A DNA stretch of 64,000 nucleotides, from the NCBI RefSeq assembly GCF_022662195.1, contig NZ_JAKMCS010000001.1, positions 310,001 through 374,000 on the forward strand, written 5' to 3'. This document shows, one piece after another, positions 26,597 to 35,200 of this stretch; the first letter of the stretch is position 1; each line of letters begins with the position of its first letter. The position numbers and the translations under genes are program-made. The notes under the pieces are model-generated. The model did not search any database and was not told the origin of the DNA. It saw only the letters and a list, made by a program, of their open reading frames with translations. The stretch comes from Aestuariivivens insulae. Lineage in GTDB: Bacteria; Bacteroidota; Bacteroidia; Flavobacteriales; Flavobacteriaceae.

Positions 26597-26621
26597 GGTG
26601 CCTTCGAGAGCCTCAGGCACC
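26597..26621. repeat. REP-like palindrome at the reductase/nuclease junction
   Basis: A 25-nt palindrome with the same GGTGCCT/AGGCACC stem, inverted relative to 26151-26175 and identical at 24 of 25 positions. It contains the stop codon of the HMG-CoA reductase gene (26613-26615). Between it and the nuclease start lies a 92-nt leader with a decayed CTCGAAGTG-type element near 26547-26555. Confidence 0.9.
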
Positions 26622-27938
26622 AGTTGATCTTAATTTATTCAAAGCTTCCGAAACCGCATTATGCGATACGGTATGTGACTTGAAATGTTCTGTTAGCACT
26701 TGTTTTTCATCATCATTGGCACCAAATTGATTTAAGATATTCATTAAGTGCATTTTCATGTGCCCTTGTTGTATGCCAGTAGTGGTAAGTGAACGTAAGG
26801 CAGCAAAATTCTGTGCCAATCCTGCGACGGCAACAATTTGCATTAACTCTTTAGCTGATGGATGGTGTAGTAGTTCTAAGGCTAATTTTACCAAAGGATG
26901 AAGTTTGGTAAGTCCCCCAACAGTCCCTAGCGCTAATGGAATTTCAATCCAAAATTTAAATTTGCCATCTTCAACAGAAGCATGAGTTAAACTACTGTAG
27001 CGCCCTTTTCGTGAGGCATAGGCATGTACACCGGCTTCAATGGCCCTAAAGTCATTTCCAGTGGCTAAGACCACTGCGTCTATGCCATTCATAATGCCCT
27101 TGTTGTGGGTTACGGCACGATACGGTTCTATCTCGGCAATGTTAACGGCCTGTACAAATTTATGTGCAAAGGCTTCTCCCGAAATCGTTTGGCTTTCGCT
27201 TAAATCTTCAACATTACAGCTCACTTCTGCCCGAACCAAACAATCTGGAACATAGTTGGATAAAATGCTCATCACAATTTCAATTTGTTTTTCTTCTTCT
27301 GAAAATAAGTTGAATGTCTGGGCCTCATTCTTAAAAGTTTTGGCAAATTGTTCTAAACAGGAATTGATGAAATTTGCACCCATAGCATCCAAAGTCTCAA
27401 AAGAAACATGCAATTGGTAGTATCCTGAAATGTCATTGGTCTTATCGCGTAACTCAATAGCTGTAATACCGCCACCACGACTTTCCATGTTTTTGGTTAT
27501 GGAGGCAGTGTCACTAAAAAGCTTTGGTTTTACCTGTTCAAAAAAGGTTTTAAGTTTATTGAAATCGCCACGGTACATAAAGTGTACCTGACCTATTTTA
27601 GTAGTGGAAATAACTTCGGTTTTAAAACCACCTCGGTCCAACCAAAATTTAGCTGCTTTACTTGCGGCGGCTACTACCGAACTTTCTTCAATAGCCATAG
27701 GGATGGTGTGTAACTTGCCGTTAATAAGGAAGTTTGGAGCGACGCCTAAGGGTAAATAATAGTTGGTAATGGTGTTTTCAATAAATTCATCATGCAATTG
27801 TTGGATTTTTTCATCGGTATTCCAATATTGCTTAATAATGGTTTTAGCTTCTTCAGAATTTGAGAAATAGGTATCAACAATCCAATCAATTTTTTTTGCC
27901 TTGGATAATTTTGAAAAACCAGAAATAGATTTGCTCAT
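26613..27938 (-). CDS. hydroxymethylglutaryl-CoA reductase, class II (degradative type)
   Basis: A 441-residue class II HMG-CoA reductase. The N-terminal substrate region includes LPLGVAPNFLINGKLHTIPMA and AIEESSVVAAASKAAKFW; the later KGIMNGIDAVVLATGNDFRAIEAGVHAYA segment holds catalytic Lys and Asp residues; GTVGGLTKLHP lies near the C-terminal third. In Bacteroidota class II enzymes may serve mevalonate synthesis, and the GHMP kinase gene next door supports that here. The protein ends LNKLRSTGA; the last residues and stop lie in the palindrome at 26597. A TATCTTTG element at 27958-27965 is a candidate -7 box, without a good -33 match. Confidence 0.92.
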   Translation of the reverse strand: MSKSISGFSKLSKAKKIDWIVDTYFSNSEEAKTIIKQYWNTDEKIQQLHDEFIENTITNYYLPLGVAPNFLINGKLHTIPMAIEESSVVAAASKAAKFWLDRGGFKTEVISTTKIGQVHFMYRGDFNKLKTFFEQVKPKLFSDTASITKNMESRGGGITAIELRDKTNDISGYYQLHVSFETLDAMGANFINSCLEQFAKTFKNEAQTFNLFSEEEKQIEIVMSILSNYVPDCLVRAEVSCNVEDLSESQTISGEAFAHKFVQAVNIAEIEPYRAVTHNKGIMNGIDAVVLATGNDFRAIEAGVHAYASRKGRYSSLTHASVEDGKFKFWIEIPLALGTVGGLTKLHPLVKLALELLHHPSAKELMQIVAVAGLAQNFAALRSLTTTGIQQGHMKMHLMNILNQFGANDDEKQVLTEHFKSHTVSHNAVSEALNKLRSTGA

Positions 27939-28288
27939 GTGTTAGTCGATTTCAGCACAAAGATACTACTCTTGATACGAATTTTGGATATCTCACTGTC
28001 CAGCCCATTATTTATGTGTTAATAATTACGGTTTTTGCATAATTTTTAGTAAACTTGACCTCGTTTTAAGAAATAGATATTTTTTTCTTTAAATTATCCA
28101 TGATTTGTAATTTGCTCTGTGCAAAAAGATATTGCAGCTATGATATTTAAAGATGATAAAGACCAGTAACTTACGGATGAAACATCCATTATTAATTTTT
28201 TAATAATACAACAAAATGATAATTTGGATGTTACATGCCTGCGCTGAGCCAGTCGAAGCGCGACCTTTGAAGAAAAGTATATAAACGC
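27939..28288. other. 350-nt spacer between divergent reductase and peptidase genes
   Basis: It holds the upstream regions of both divergent genes. Visible items are the TATCTTTG candidate -7 box for the reductase and the palindrome at 28241-28261, whose right arm ends 27 nt before the peptidase start codon. Nothing else was recognised in the AT-rich middle. Confidence 0.55.
28241..28261. repeat. REP-like palindrome upstream of the S9 peptidase gene
   Basis: A 5-bp GCGCT/AGCGC stem encloses GAGCCAGTCGA. The stem sequence differs from those at 26151 and 39146, but the core has the same GAG...CGA ends. Confidence 0.85.
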
Positions 28289-30529
28289 ATGAAATATTTT
28301 AGATTTTCCCTAATCATCTGCTTTTTCCTAACTACAATTTTATCGGCTCAAAATAAAACCATAGATATTAAGGATATATGGAATGGAACGTTTAGAACAG
28401 AAGGTATGGATGTCCTGCATTCCATGAAAAATGGACAACAATATTCGGTATTGAATTTTGATAGGGCGACACGCAGCACATCGGTTGATATTTATGATTA
28501 TAAAACTTTAAGTAAGGAAAAAACCTTGGTTAGTTCAAGAGCTATTGAGCAGCTACAGTATTTTACGGATTATACATTTAGCGAAGACGAATCGAAAGTA
28601 TTATTGGCCACAAACCAAGAAGCGATTTACAGGCGTTCAACACTTGGGGATTATTTTGTTTATAACATAGCCACCAAATCGGTTACAAAGGTTTCAGAAG
28701 AAAGGATTCAGGAACCCACCTTTTCACCAGACGGTACTAAAGTGGCTTATGGTTTAAATAATAACCTGTACGTTAAAGATTTGCTATCGGAAGAAACCAT
28801 TCAAATAACATTCGATGGGGAAAAGAATAAAATTATTAATGGTATGACCGATTGGGTCTATGAAGAAGAGTTTGCCTTTGTACGTGCCTTTGAATGGAAT
28901 GCCAGTGGCGATAAGATTGCCTTTATTAGGTTTGATGAGACCAATGTTCCCGAGTTTTCAATGGATATTTATGGAACAGGCTTGTACCCCACAGAAGATA
29001 CTTTTAAATACCCTAAAGCAGGAGAAGCAAATTCTATGGTGTCACTTCATATTTATGATGTGGAAACTAAGCATACTGAAGAAGTAAAGTTAGATAAACC
29101 TTATGCCGATTTTTACATTCCGCGTATAAAATGGACAAGCCGCCCAGATATTTTAAGTGCGCAGTACATGAACAGGCACCAAAGCGAATTGGATTTATGG
29201 TTTATTGATGCAAAAAAGAATAACGCTAAACTTATTTTAAGTGAAACTGATAAGGCTTATGTGGATATAACCGATAACCTTACTTTTTTAAAGGATAATA
29301 GTTTTATTTGGACTAGTGAAAAGGATGGTTACAACCATATTTATCATTACGACCAAAATGGAAAACTTATTAATCAGGTAACCAAAGGAAACTGGGAAGT
29401 CACCGATTATTATGGTTATGATGAGGCAAACAATATCATTTTTTATCAGTCTGTAGAAAATGGTTCAATTAATAGGGATGTCTATGCCATACAATTAAAT
29501 GGTCGGGATAAAAAACGATTGACTAAAAGTGAAGGTACCAATAGCGCATCCTTTAGTGCAGATTTCTCCTATTTTATCAATTCCTTTTCCAGTGCTACTA
29601 CACCCCCAGAATATTCACTTAACAGCGCAGCATCGGGAAATTTAATAAAGAGCATTGTAGATAACGATTTGCTGTCGTTAAAACTTTCAGATTATAAAAC
29701 ATCGAAAAAAGAATTTAGTACCATTCATGTTAACGGTAACGATTTAAACATGTGGATGATTAAACCGGCCAATTTTGATGACACCAAGGAATATCCGTTG
29801 TTAATGTATCAATACTCTGGTCCAGGGTCACAAGAAGTGGCAAACCAGTGGAATGGAGCTAACGATTATTGGTTTCAGCATTTAGCACAAGAAGGCTATG
29901 TTATTGCTTGTGTAGATGGGCGTGGCACAGGGTTTAAAGGAGCGGCGTTTAAAAAGATAACCCAAAACGAATTGGGTAAATACGAAGTTGAAGATCAAAT
30001 AGCAGCGGCCAAAAAGTTAGGTGAACTACCATATATTGATGCCTCTAGGATAGGTATTTGGGGGTGGAGCTTTGGTGGTTTTATGAGCAGTAATTGTTTA
30101 TTTAAAGGCAATGATGTGTTTAAAATGGCCATTGCGGTGGCCCCGGTTACCAGTTGGCGATTTTACGACACGATCTATACCGAACGTTATATGACTACGC
30201 CTCAAGAGAACCCAAGCGGTTATGACGATAATTCGCCATTAAGCCATATTGATAAGCTAAAAGGTGATTTTTTGTTGGTTCATGGATCGGCAGACGATAA
30301 TGTGCATTTACAAAATACCATGCGTTTGGCAGAAGCCTTAATACAAGCCGATAAACCATTCGATTGGGCCGTATACCCAGACGATAACCACGGTATTTAT
30401 GGTGGCAATACCAGATTGCATTTGTATAAAAAAATGACCCGTTTTATCCATGAAACTTTAGGAGATAAAAGGGAGCAACAGAAAGAGGAAGAAAAAGAGA
30501 AAAAGGAAAAATTAAAGATACAAGGATAA
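28289..30529 (+). CDS. S9 family prolyl peptidase, dipeptidyl peptidase IV type
   Basis: A 746-residue exported serine peptidase with a signal peptide (ending near SAQ, residue 21). The N-terminal beta-propeller (DPPIV_N) spans to about residue 480 and includes the DWVYEEEFAF motif, whose Glu pair binds the substrate N-terminus. The C-terminal alpha/beta-hydrolase has the nucleophile Ser in GWSFGG (about 594), Asp in GSADDNVH and His in DDNHGIYGG. It removes Xaa-Pro or Xaa-Ala dipeptides. Two POT transporters follow, so the three likely form a peptide-use module. The C-terminal tail is a charged E/K run. Confidence 0.93.
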   Translation: MKYFRFSLIICFFLTTILSAQNKTIDIKDIWNGTFRTEGMDVLHSMKNGQQYSVLNFDRATRSTSVDIYDYKTLSKEKTLVSSRAIEQLQYFTDYTFSEDESKVLLATNQEAIYRRSTLGDYFVYNIATKSVTKVSEERIQEPTFSPDGTKVAYGLNNNLYVKDLLSEETIQITFDGEKNKIINGMTDWVYEEEFAFVRAFEWNASGDKIAFIRFDETNVPEFSMDIYGTGLYPTEDTFKYPKAGEANSMVSLHIYDVETKHTEEVKLDKPYADFYIPRIKWTSRPDILSAQYMNRHQSELDLWFIDAKKNNAKLILSETDKAYVDITDNLTFLKDNSFIWTSEKDGYNHIYHYDQNGKLINQVTKGNWEVTDYYGYDEANNIIFYQSVENGSINRDVYAIQLNGRDKKRLTKSEGTNSASFSADFSYFINSFSSATTPPEYSLNSAASGNLIKSIVDNDLLSLKLSDYKTSKKEFSTIHVNGNDLNMWMIKPANFDDTKEYPLLMYQYSGPGSQEVANQWNGANDYWFQHLAQEGYVIACVDGRGTGFKGAAFKKITQNELGKYEVEDQIAAAKKLGELPYIDASRIGIWGWSFGGFMSSNCLFKGNDVFKMAIAVAPVTSWRFYDTIYTERYMTTPQENPSGYDDNSPLSHIDKLKGDFLLVHGSADDNVHLQNTMRLAEALIQADKPFDWAVYPDDNHGIYGGNTRLHLYKKMTRFIHETLGDKREQQKEEEKEKKEKLKIQG

Positions 30530-30644
30530 TGGTTTGGAAATGAGGTAGCTCAATACAGCTTTAATTGAAGGAAAAGAGTTAATCATTTTTATCATAAAGA
30601 ATAAAGACAATAGCAATAAATAAAAACACTTTAATAGGACACAT

Positions 30645-32213
30645 ATGGATTTTGTATTAGGATTACTTATTGTAGGATGGGTTTTTTGCCTCATTTGGAT
30701 ACCACTAGTTATAAAGGCAAATTGGAAAACACACCCCAGAGCCCTTTTTGTTTGCTTCTTTGCCGAAATGTGGGAGCGTTTTTCTTATTATGGTATGCGG
30801 GCCTTGCTTACTCTATACATGGTAAAGGTTGTTTTTCAACAAATTTCCAGTGGTGAAGCCGATGTTAAATCCCTTGCTATTTATGGTTCTTATACAGCAT
30901 CTATCTATTTAGGCCCTATTATTGGTGGCATGATGGCCGATAAATTTTTAGGGTTTAGAAAAGCGATCCTGTTGGGAGGTATTCTTATTAGTATTGGGCA
31001 TATTGTTCTGGCAGCCCAAGGCTTGATTGCCGAAACTAATGAGACCTTCTTTTTTATAGCCTTATCCTTTATTGTAGTAGGAACAGGGTATTTTAAACCC
31101 AATATATCAAGTTTTTTAGGAAAGTTTTATGAACAAGACGACCCACGAAAGGATTCTGCCTTTAACATTTTTTATATGGGTATTAATGTAGGTGCTTTTC
31201 TTTCGGCACTAACCTGTGGTTATTTAGGTGAAGAAGTTGGATGGCACTGGGGATTTGGTCTAGCAGGTATAGGGATGATTGTAGGGCTCATTGTTTTTTG
31301 GTTTAACTTAAAACACTTTGGAGACGAAGGTCATGTCCCTGATAAAAAGCATGATCAAGAATCTGTTTTTGCAGGGATTAGCCTTAATAACATAATCATA
31401 CTGTTAAGTTTTATTGCTGTGCCTTTATGGGCCTTATTGTTTAATTATGATATGGTATTTAAATACGGGTTAACAGGAATTACCATAGCCGCATTGGCCT
31501 ATCTTATATACCTAAGCACACAATATGAAAATGGGTCTCGACTTTTAGTAGTTTTAATACTTTTTATATTCCATGCCATGTTCTGGGCCCTGTTTGAACA
31601 GGCAGGAGGATCACTTACTTTAATTACCGATCGTTTTGTGGACCGATCTATGGGGAATTCCGAGATACCAGCATCCCAATTTCAAGCCCTAAATGCATTT
31701 TTCATTATTATTTTTGCACCAGCCTATTCCTGGCTTTGGATTAAGCTTAATAAACTTAAAAAGGAACCAAGTACGCCTTTAAAGTTTGTTTATTCTTTGC
31801 TGCTTTTGGCTGTTGGCTTTTTGATTATTGTTTTGGGTGCCAAATTCGCGATGGAGTCAGGACAAAAAATAATAGTTTGGGTCATTATATTTATGTATTT
31901 ATTCCATACGCTGGGTGAGTTATGCTTGTCTCCAGTAGGTCTATCCATGATCACTAAATTATCACCACAACATATTGTAGGATTTACTATGGGCGTTTGG
32001 TTTTTGTCTTATTCCGTAGGAAATAAAGTAGCAACCGAAATAGGGAAGTTGATAAGTGTTGGCGATTTAAAGGAAGATGCCACTATGGCCGAACAAATTA
32101 GTCCATATGTTGATGTTTACCTGCAATGGGGAGTTTATGTTGTATTAGGATGTGCGCTCGTACTTCTATGTTTGGTGCCACTATTAAAGAGGCAAATGAA
32201 AGGAATACACTAA
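30645..32213 (+). CDS. POT/PTR family peptide MFS transporter (first of tandem pair)
   Basis: A 522-residue inner-membrane transporter with about 12-14 helices. Family motifs: FFAEMWERFSYYGMRALL at the first conserved helix (ExxERFxYY), GPIIGGMMADKFLGFRKAI on the helix 2-3 loop and FNIFYMGINVGAFLSAL for the PTR2 signature. POT proteins take up di- and tripeptides with protons. It is 115 nt after the DPP-IV-like peptidase gene. The second transporter (32288) shares these motifs nearly residue for residue, so the pair arose by duplication. Confidence 0.93.
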   Translation: MDFVLGLLIVGWVFCLIWIPLVIKANWKTHPRALFVCFFAEMWERFSYYGMRALLTLYMVKVVFQQISSGEADVKSLAIYGSYTASIYLGPIIGGMMADKFLGFRKAILLGGILISIGHIVLAAQGLIAETNETFFFIALSFIVVGTGYFKPNISSFLGKFYEQDDPRKDSAFNIFYMGINVGAFLSALTCGYLGEEVGWHWGFGLAGIGMIVGLIVFWFNLKHFGDEGHVPDKKHDQESVFAGISLNNIIILLSFIAVPLWALLFNYDMVFKYGLTGITIAALAYLIYLSTQYENGSRLLVVLILFIFHAMFWALFEQAGGSLTLITDRFVDRSMGNSEIPASQFQALNAFFIIIFAPAYSWLWIKLNKLKKEPSTPLKFVYSLLLLAVGFLIIVLGAKFAMESGQKIIVWVIIFMYLFHTLGELCLSPVGLSMITKLSPQHIVGFTMGVWFLSYSVGNKVATEIGKLISVGDLKEDATMAEQISPYVDVYLQWGVYVVLGCALVLLCLVPLLKRQMKGIH

Positions 32214-32287
32214 GAAGAATGTTTCTAAGGCATAGATTAATCATTTTAAAATAGAAGTTGAGAAGACATAATTAAATCGACAATTAT

Positions 32288-34063
32288 ATGAATACAGACA
32301 TTGAAAGTTTATTTAAAGATAAAGTTTTAGGACATCCAGCAGGGCTGTTTGTTTTGTTTTTTACCGAAATGTGGGAGCGTTTTTCTTACTATGGCATGCG
32401 TGCCTTACTTATCCTATTCTTTACAGCTTCCATAATGGAAGAAGGAGGGTGGGGTTGGCCTAAGGAATGGGCTTATGCCATTTTTGGAACCTATACGTCA
32501 TTGGTTTATCTATCTACCATGTTAGGCGGATACTTTGCAGATAATATAATAGGGATTAGAAAGGCTGTTGTTGTTGGAGCTTTATTAATGACACTGGGGC
32601 ATGCGTGTATGGCTCTTGAAACAACATTCTTTATCTATTTAGGCTTAACGCTGTTGGTATTTGGTAGTGGGTTTTTCAAGCCTAATATGACCTCTATTAT
32701 TTCTGAAATGTACAAAGAGAAACCAGAAAAAAAAGATGGTGCTTATACTATTTTCTACATGGGAGTAAATGCAGGAGCGTTTCTTGGTATTTTATTATGC
32801 GGTTATTTAGGTGAAAAAGTAGGATGGTCTTGGGGATTTGGAATAGCAGGGATTTTTATGCTGTTTGGTCTATTGCAGTTTTGGTTTGCCCAAGGGATTT
32901 TTGGAAGTATTGCACTCAAGCCTAAAAAAGAAAATGAAGATGTGGTTGATATAGTAATGGATACTTCTCCAGACTATGAGACTTCAGAAGAAAGAAGAAA
33001 CCCTTTTACGCAAGTGCAAAGAATAATGATTGTAATTGCAGCAACTCTGGGCTTAGCTTGGATTTTAAATGATCCTATATCTAAAATATCGGAGGGAGAA
33101 TATAATCTGTTTAATTTTGAAATGTTTGGCCTGTCAGGATCTACAGTAACCATTTTATTTGCGCTAGCTCTATTTGTCCTTTTATTGGTTATTAGAATTC
33201 CTAGATATGTGAAAACAACCCGGGAGAAAATGATAGCAATTATTTTCTTTGCGTTTGTAACAATGTTCTTTTGGGCAATCTTTGAACAATCACCAAGTTC
33301 GTTAACAGTATTTGCAAGAGACTATACACAACGAACATTGGAAGGTAATGCAGGATTAACATTTAAAATAGTAAATTCTCTAATGACCATTATTCCATTA
33401 GGAGTGATTTCATGGGTGTTGGCAATGCTATTTAAAAAGACTTTTGCGAAGTATTCGTTATCTAATATTTTCTTGACCTTGAGTTTTCTTATTGTTTGGG
33501 GAATAGCGATATGGATGTTGTCTACTGAATTTCAGAAAGATCAAACAGAAGTGCCTGCATCATGGTTCTCGGTATTAAACTCATTGTTTATAATTACCTT
33601 GGCTCCGCTATTTTCTAAATGGTGGGAAAGCAAGTATAATCCAAATGCCAATATGAAGTGGGCCATTGGCATGGGCCTTTTAGGATTGGGAATGGCTTGT
33701 GTTGCGTTTGGAGCTGGAGGTATTGAACCAGGGGCGAAAACAGCCCAAGTGAGCATGGTATGGTTAATATTAGTTTATTTGTTCCATACTATGGGAGAGC
33801 TTTGTATTTCCCCAGTAGGATTGTCTTATGTGAGTAAGTTAGTTCCTGCACGTATGATAGCAACTATGTTTGGTATATGGTACTTAGCTATAGCTATAGG
33901 AATGAAACTGGCAGGGATGTTTGCAGAGTCTTCGGAGTCTATTGCCCAAGAACATGGAATAAGTTATTTCTTCTGGATACTAACGGGGGTATCGTTAGCT
34001 CTTGCGGTGTTGTCTGCAATCTTATATCCAGTAATCAAAAAACTCATGCACGGTGTGCGATAA
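32288..34063 (+). CDS. POT/PTR family peptide MFS transporter (second of tandem pair)
   Basis: A 591-residue paralogue of the preceding transporter. It has FFTEMWERFSYYGMRALL, LGGYFADNIIGIRKAV and YTIFYMGVNAGAFLGIL, plus the conserved FWAIFEQSPSSLT helix and HTMGELCISPVGLSYVSKL. It is longer by about 70 residues, mainly through a polar insertion after helix 6 (KPKKENEDVVDIVMDTSPDY) of unknown role. A strong terminator follows at 34089, closing the peptidase-transporter group. Confidence 0.93.
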   Translation: MNTDIESLFKDKVLGHPAGLFVLFFTEMWERFSYYGMRALLILFFTASIMEEGGWGWPKEWAYAIFGTYTSLVYLSTMLGGYFADNIIGIRKAVVVGALLMTLGHACMALETTFFIYLGLTLLVFGSGFFKPNMTSIISEMYKEKPEKKDGAYTIFYMGVNAGAFLGILLCGYLGEKVGWSWGFGIAGIFMLFGLLQFWFAQGIFGSIALKPKKENEDVVDIVMDTSPDYETSEERRNPFTQVQRIMIVIAATLGLAWILNDPISKISEGEYNLFNFEMFGLSGSTVTILFALALFVLLLVIRIPRYVKTTREKMIAIIFFAFVTMFFWAIFEQSPSSLTVFARDYTQRTLEGNAGLTFKIVNSLMTIIPLGVISWVLAMLFKKTFAKYSLSNIFLTLSFLIVWGIAIWMLSTEFQKDQTEVPASWFSVLNSLFIITLAPLFSKWWESKYNPNANMKWAIGMGLLGLGMACVAFGAGGIEPGAKTAQVSMVWLILVYLFHTMGELCISPVGLSYVSKLVPARMIATMFGIWYLAIAIGMKLAGMFAESSESIAQEHGISYFFWILTGVSLALAVLSAILYPVIKKLMHGVR

Positions 34064-34088
34064 TCGAATAAAACGTTAAAATCAACTC

Positions 34089-34116
34089 AAAAAGCCCCTG
34101 TTTAGGGGCTTTTTTT
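34089..34116 (+). terminator. intrinsic terminator after the POT genes
   Basis: AAAAAGCCCCT pairs with AGGGGCTTTTT across a GTTT loop and ends in seven T. Confidence 0.95.
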
Positions 34117-34175
34117 GTAAGTTAGGAATGGATTTTGAAACTAAGCATTACATTTGTAATGAAAAAGATAAATAC

Positions 34176-34637
34176 ATGAAACGAATTTTATTTACCGCAT
34201 TGTTAACCGTTTTTATATCAACCATAAGTGTTGCCCAGGAACTGGTCTGGCATACCGATATGACCAAAGCTTCAGAATTAGCCATAAAAGAGAATAAACC
34301 AGTGATGATGTTTTTTACGGGATCCGATTGGTGTGGATGGTGCAAACGGCTTCAAAAGGAAGTATTTCAAACCCAGGATTTCAAAACATGGGCTAAAGAT
34401 AATGTGGTATTAATGGAATTGGATTTTCCAAGAAGAACACCATTAGATCAAACAACCCAAGCACAAAATTATCAGTTGCAGCAAATATTCAATGTTAGGG
34501 GCTATCCAACGGTGTTTTTTGTGAACCCTGAAAAAAAGCCCGATGGCAAAATGAACTTAAATAGCTTGGGAAAAACAGGATATGTTAGGGGCGGTGCCCA
34601 GGAATGGTTGACCGTAGCTAAAAATTTTATTAAGTAA
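34176..34637 (+). CDS. exported thioredoxin-family protein (CGWC)
   Basis: About 153 residues from the ATG at 34176 (MKRILFTALLTVF), which begins a signal peptide ending at SVA-Q; an upstream in-frame ATG at 34128 would bury that signal and is rejected. The thioredoxin-like domain has CGWC at 53-56 and a cis-Pro region GYPTVFFV. A TACATTTG element at 34149-34156 could be the -7 box. It is 5 nt from a second thioredoxin. Both would act in the periplasm, probably in disulfide reduction. Confidence 0.88.
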   Translation: MKRILFTALLTVFISTISVAQELVWHTDMTKASELAIKENKPVMMFFTGSDWCGWCKRLQKEVFQTQDFKTWAKDNVVLMELDFPRRTPLDQTTQAQNYQLQQIFNVRGYPTVFFVNPEKKPDGKMNLNSLGKTGYVRGGAQEWLTVAKNFIK

Positions 34638-34642
34638 AAAAC

Positions 34643-35194
34643 ATGGTTAAAAATATTATACTTTCAATAGTTGTTTTTGGGTGTTTGACCTTAAGTTCAG
34701 TGGCCCAGGAAATTAATTGGTTGACGTTGGACGAGGCTTTGGCACTTCAAAAGAAAACACCTAAAAAGATAATGATGGATGTCTATACCAATTGGTGTGG
34801 GCCTTGTAAGCTGTTGGATAAGAATACATTTCATAATAAAGATGTTGCGGACTATGTGAACAAACATTATTATGCGGTAAAATTTAATGGTGAAGGCAAC
34901 GAAGTCGTGACCTTCGATAATAAAACTTTTGAAAACCCTAATTACAATCCCGCAAATGCCAATAGACGCAATGCGGCACATCAGTTAACAAGCTATTTGC
35001 AAGTTAGTGCCTATCCCACAATTGTGTTTTTGGATGAGAAAGGACAGCTTATTTTTCCGTTAAGGGGCTACAAAACACCAACGCAATTGGAATTGTATTT
35101 AAAGATGTTTAAAACAGACGACTATAAAGCTTTGGATACCCAAGAAAAGTTTAATAACTATTATAAAGCATTTAAACCAGAGTTTGAAGGTTAA
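34643..35194 (+). CDS. exported thioredoxin-family protein (CGPC)
   Basis: A 183-residue protein with a signal peptide (ending SVA-Q, residue 21) and a thioredoxin fold: WCGPCK at 51-56 and AYPTIVFLDEKG with the cis-proline. It follows the CGWC paralogue by 5 nt. An insertion between active site and cis-Pro (about 75-110, NKTFENPNYNPANANRR) makes it longer than a classical thioredoxin. Its terminator lies inside the 3' end of the convergent comEC gene. Confidence 0.88.
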   Translation: MVKNIILSIVVFGCLTLSSVAQEINWLTLDEALALQKKTPKKIMMDVYTNWCGPCKLLDKNTFHNKDVADYVNKHYYAVKFNGEGNEVVTFDNKTFENPNYNPANANRRNAAHQLTSYLQVSAYPTIVFLDEKGQLIFPLRGYKTPTQLELYLKMFKTDDYKALDTQEKFNNYYKAFKPEFEG

Positions 35195-35200
35195 TAGTTT

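Noticed and set aside
26130-26640. Target-site duplication around the nuclease unit
   Set aside because: Bases outside the two palindromes do not form a convincing direct repeat.
34128-34175. Longer thioredoxin start at 34128
   Set aside because: It would place 16 polar residues before the signal peptide; the ATG at 34176 fits better.
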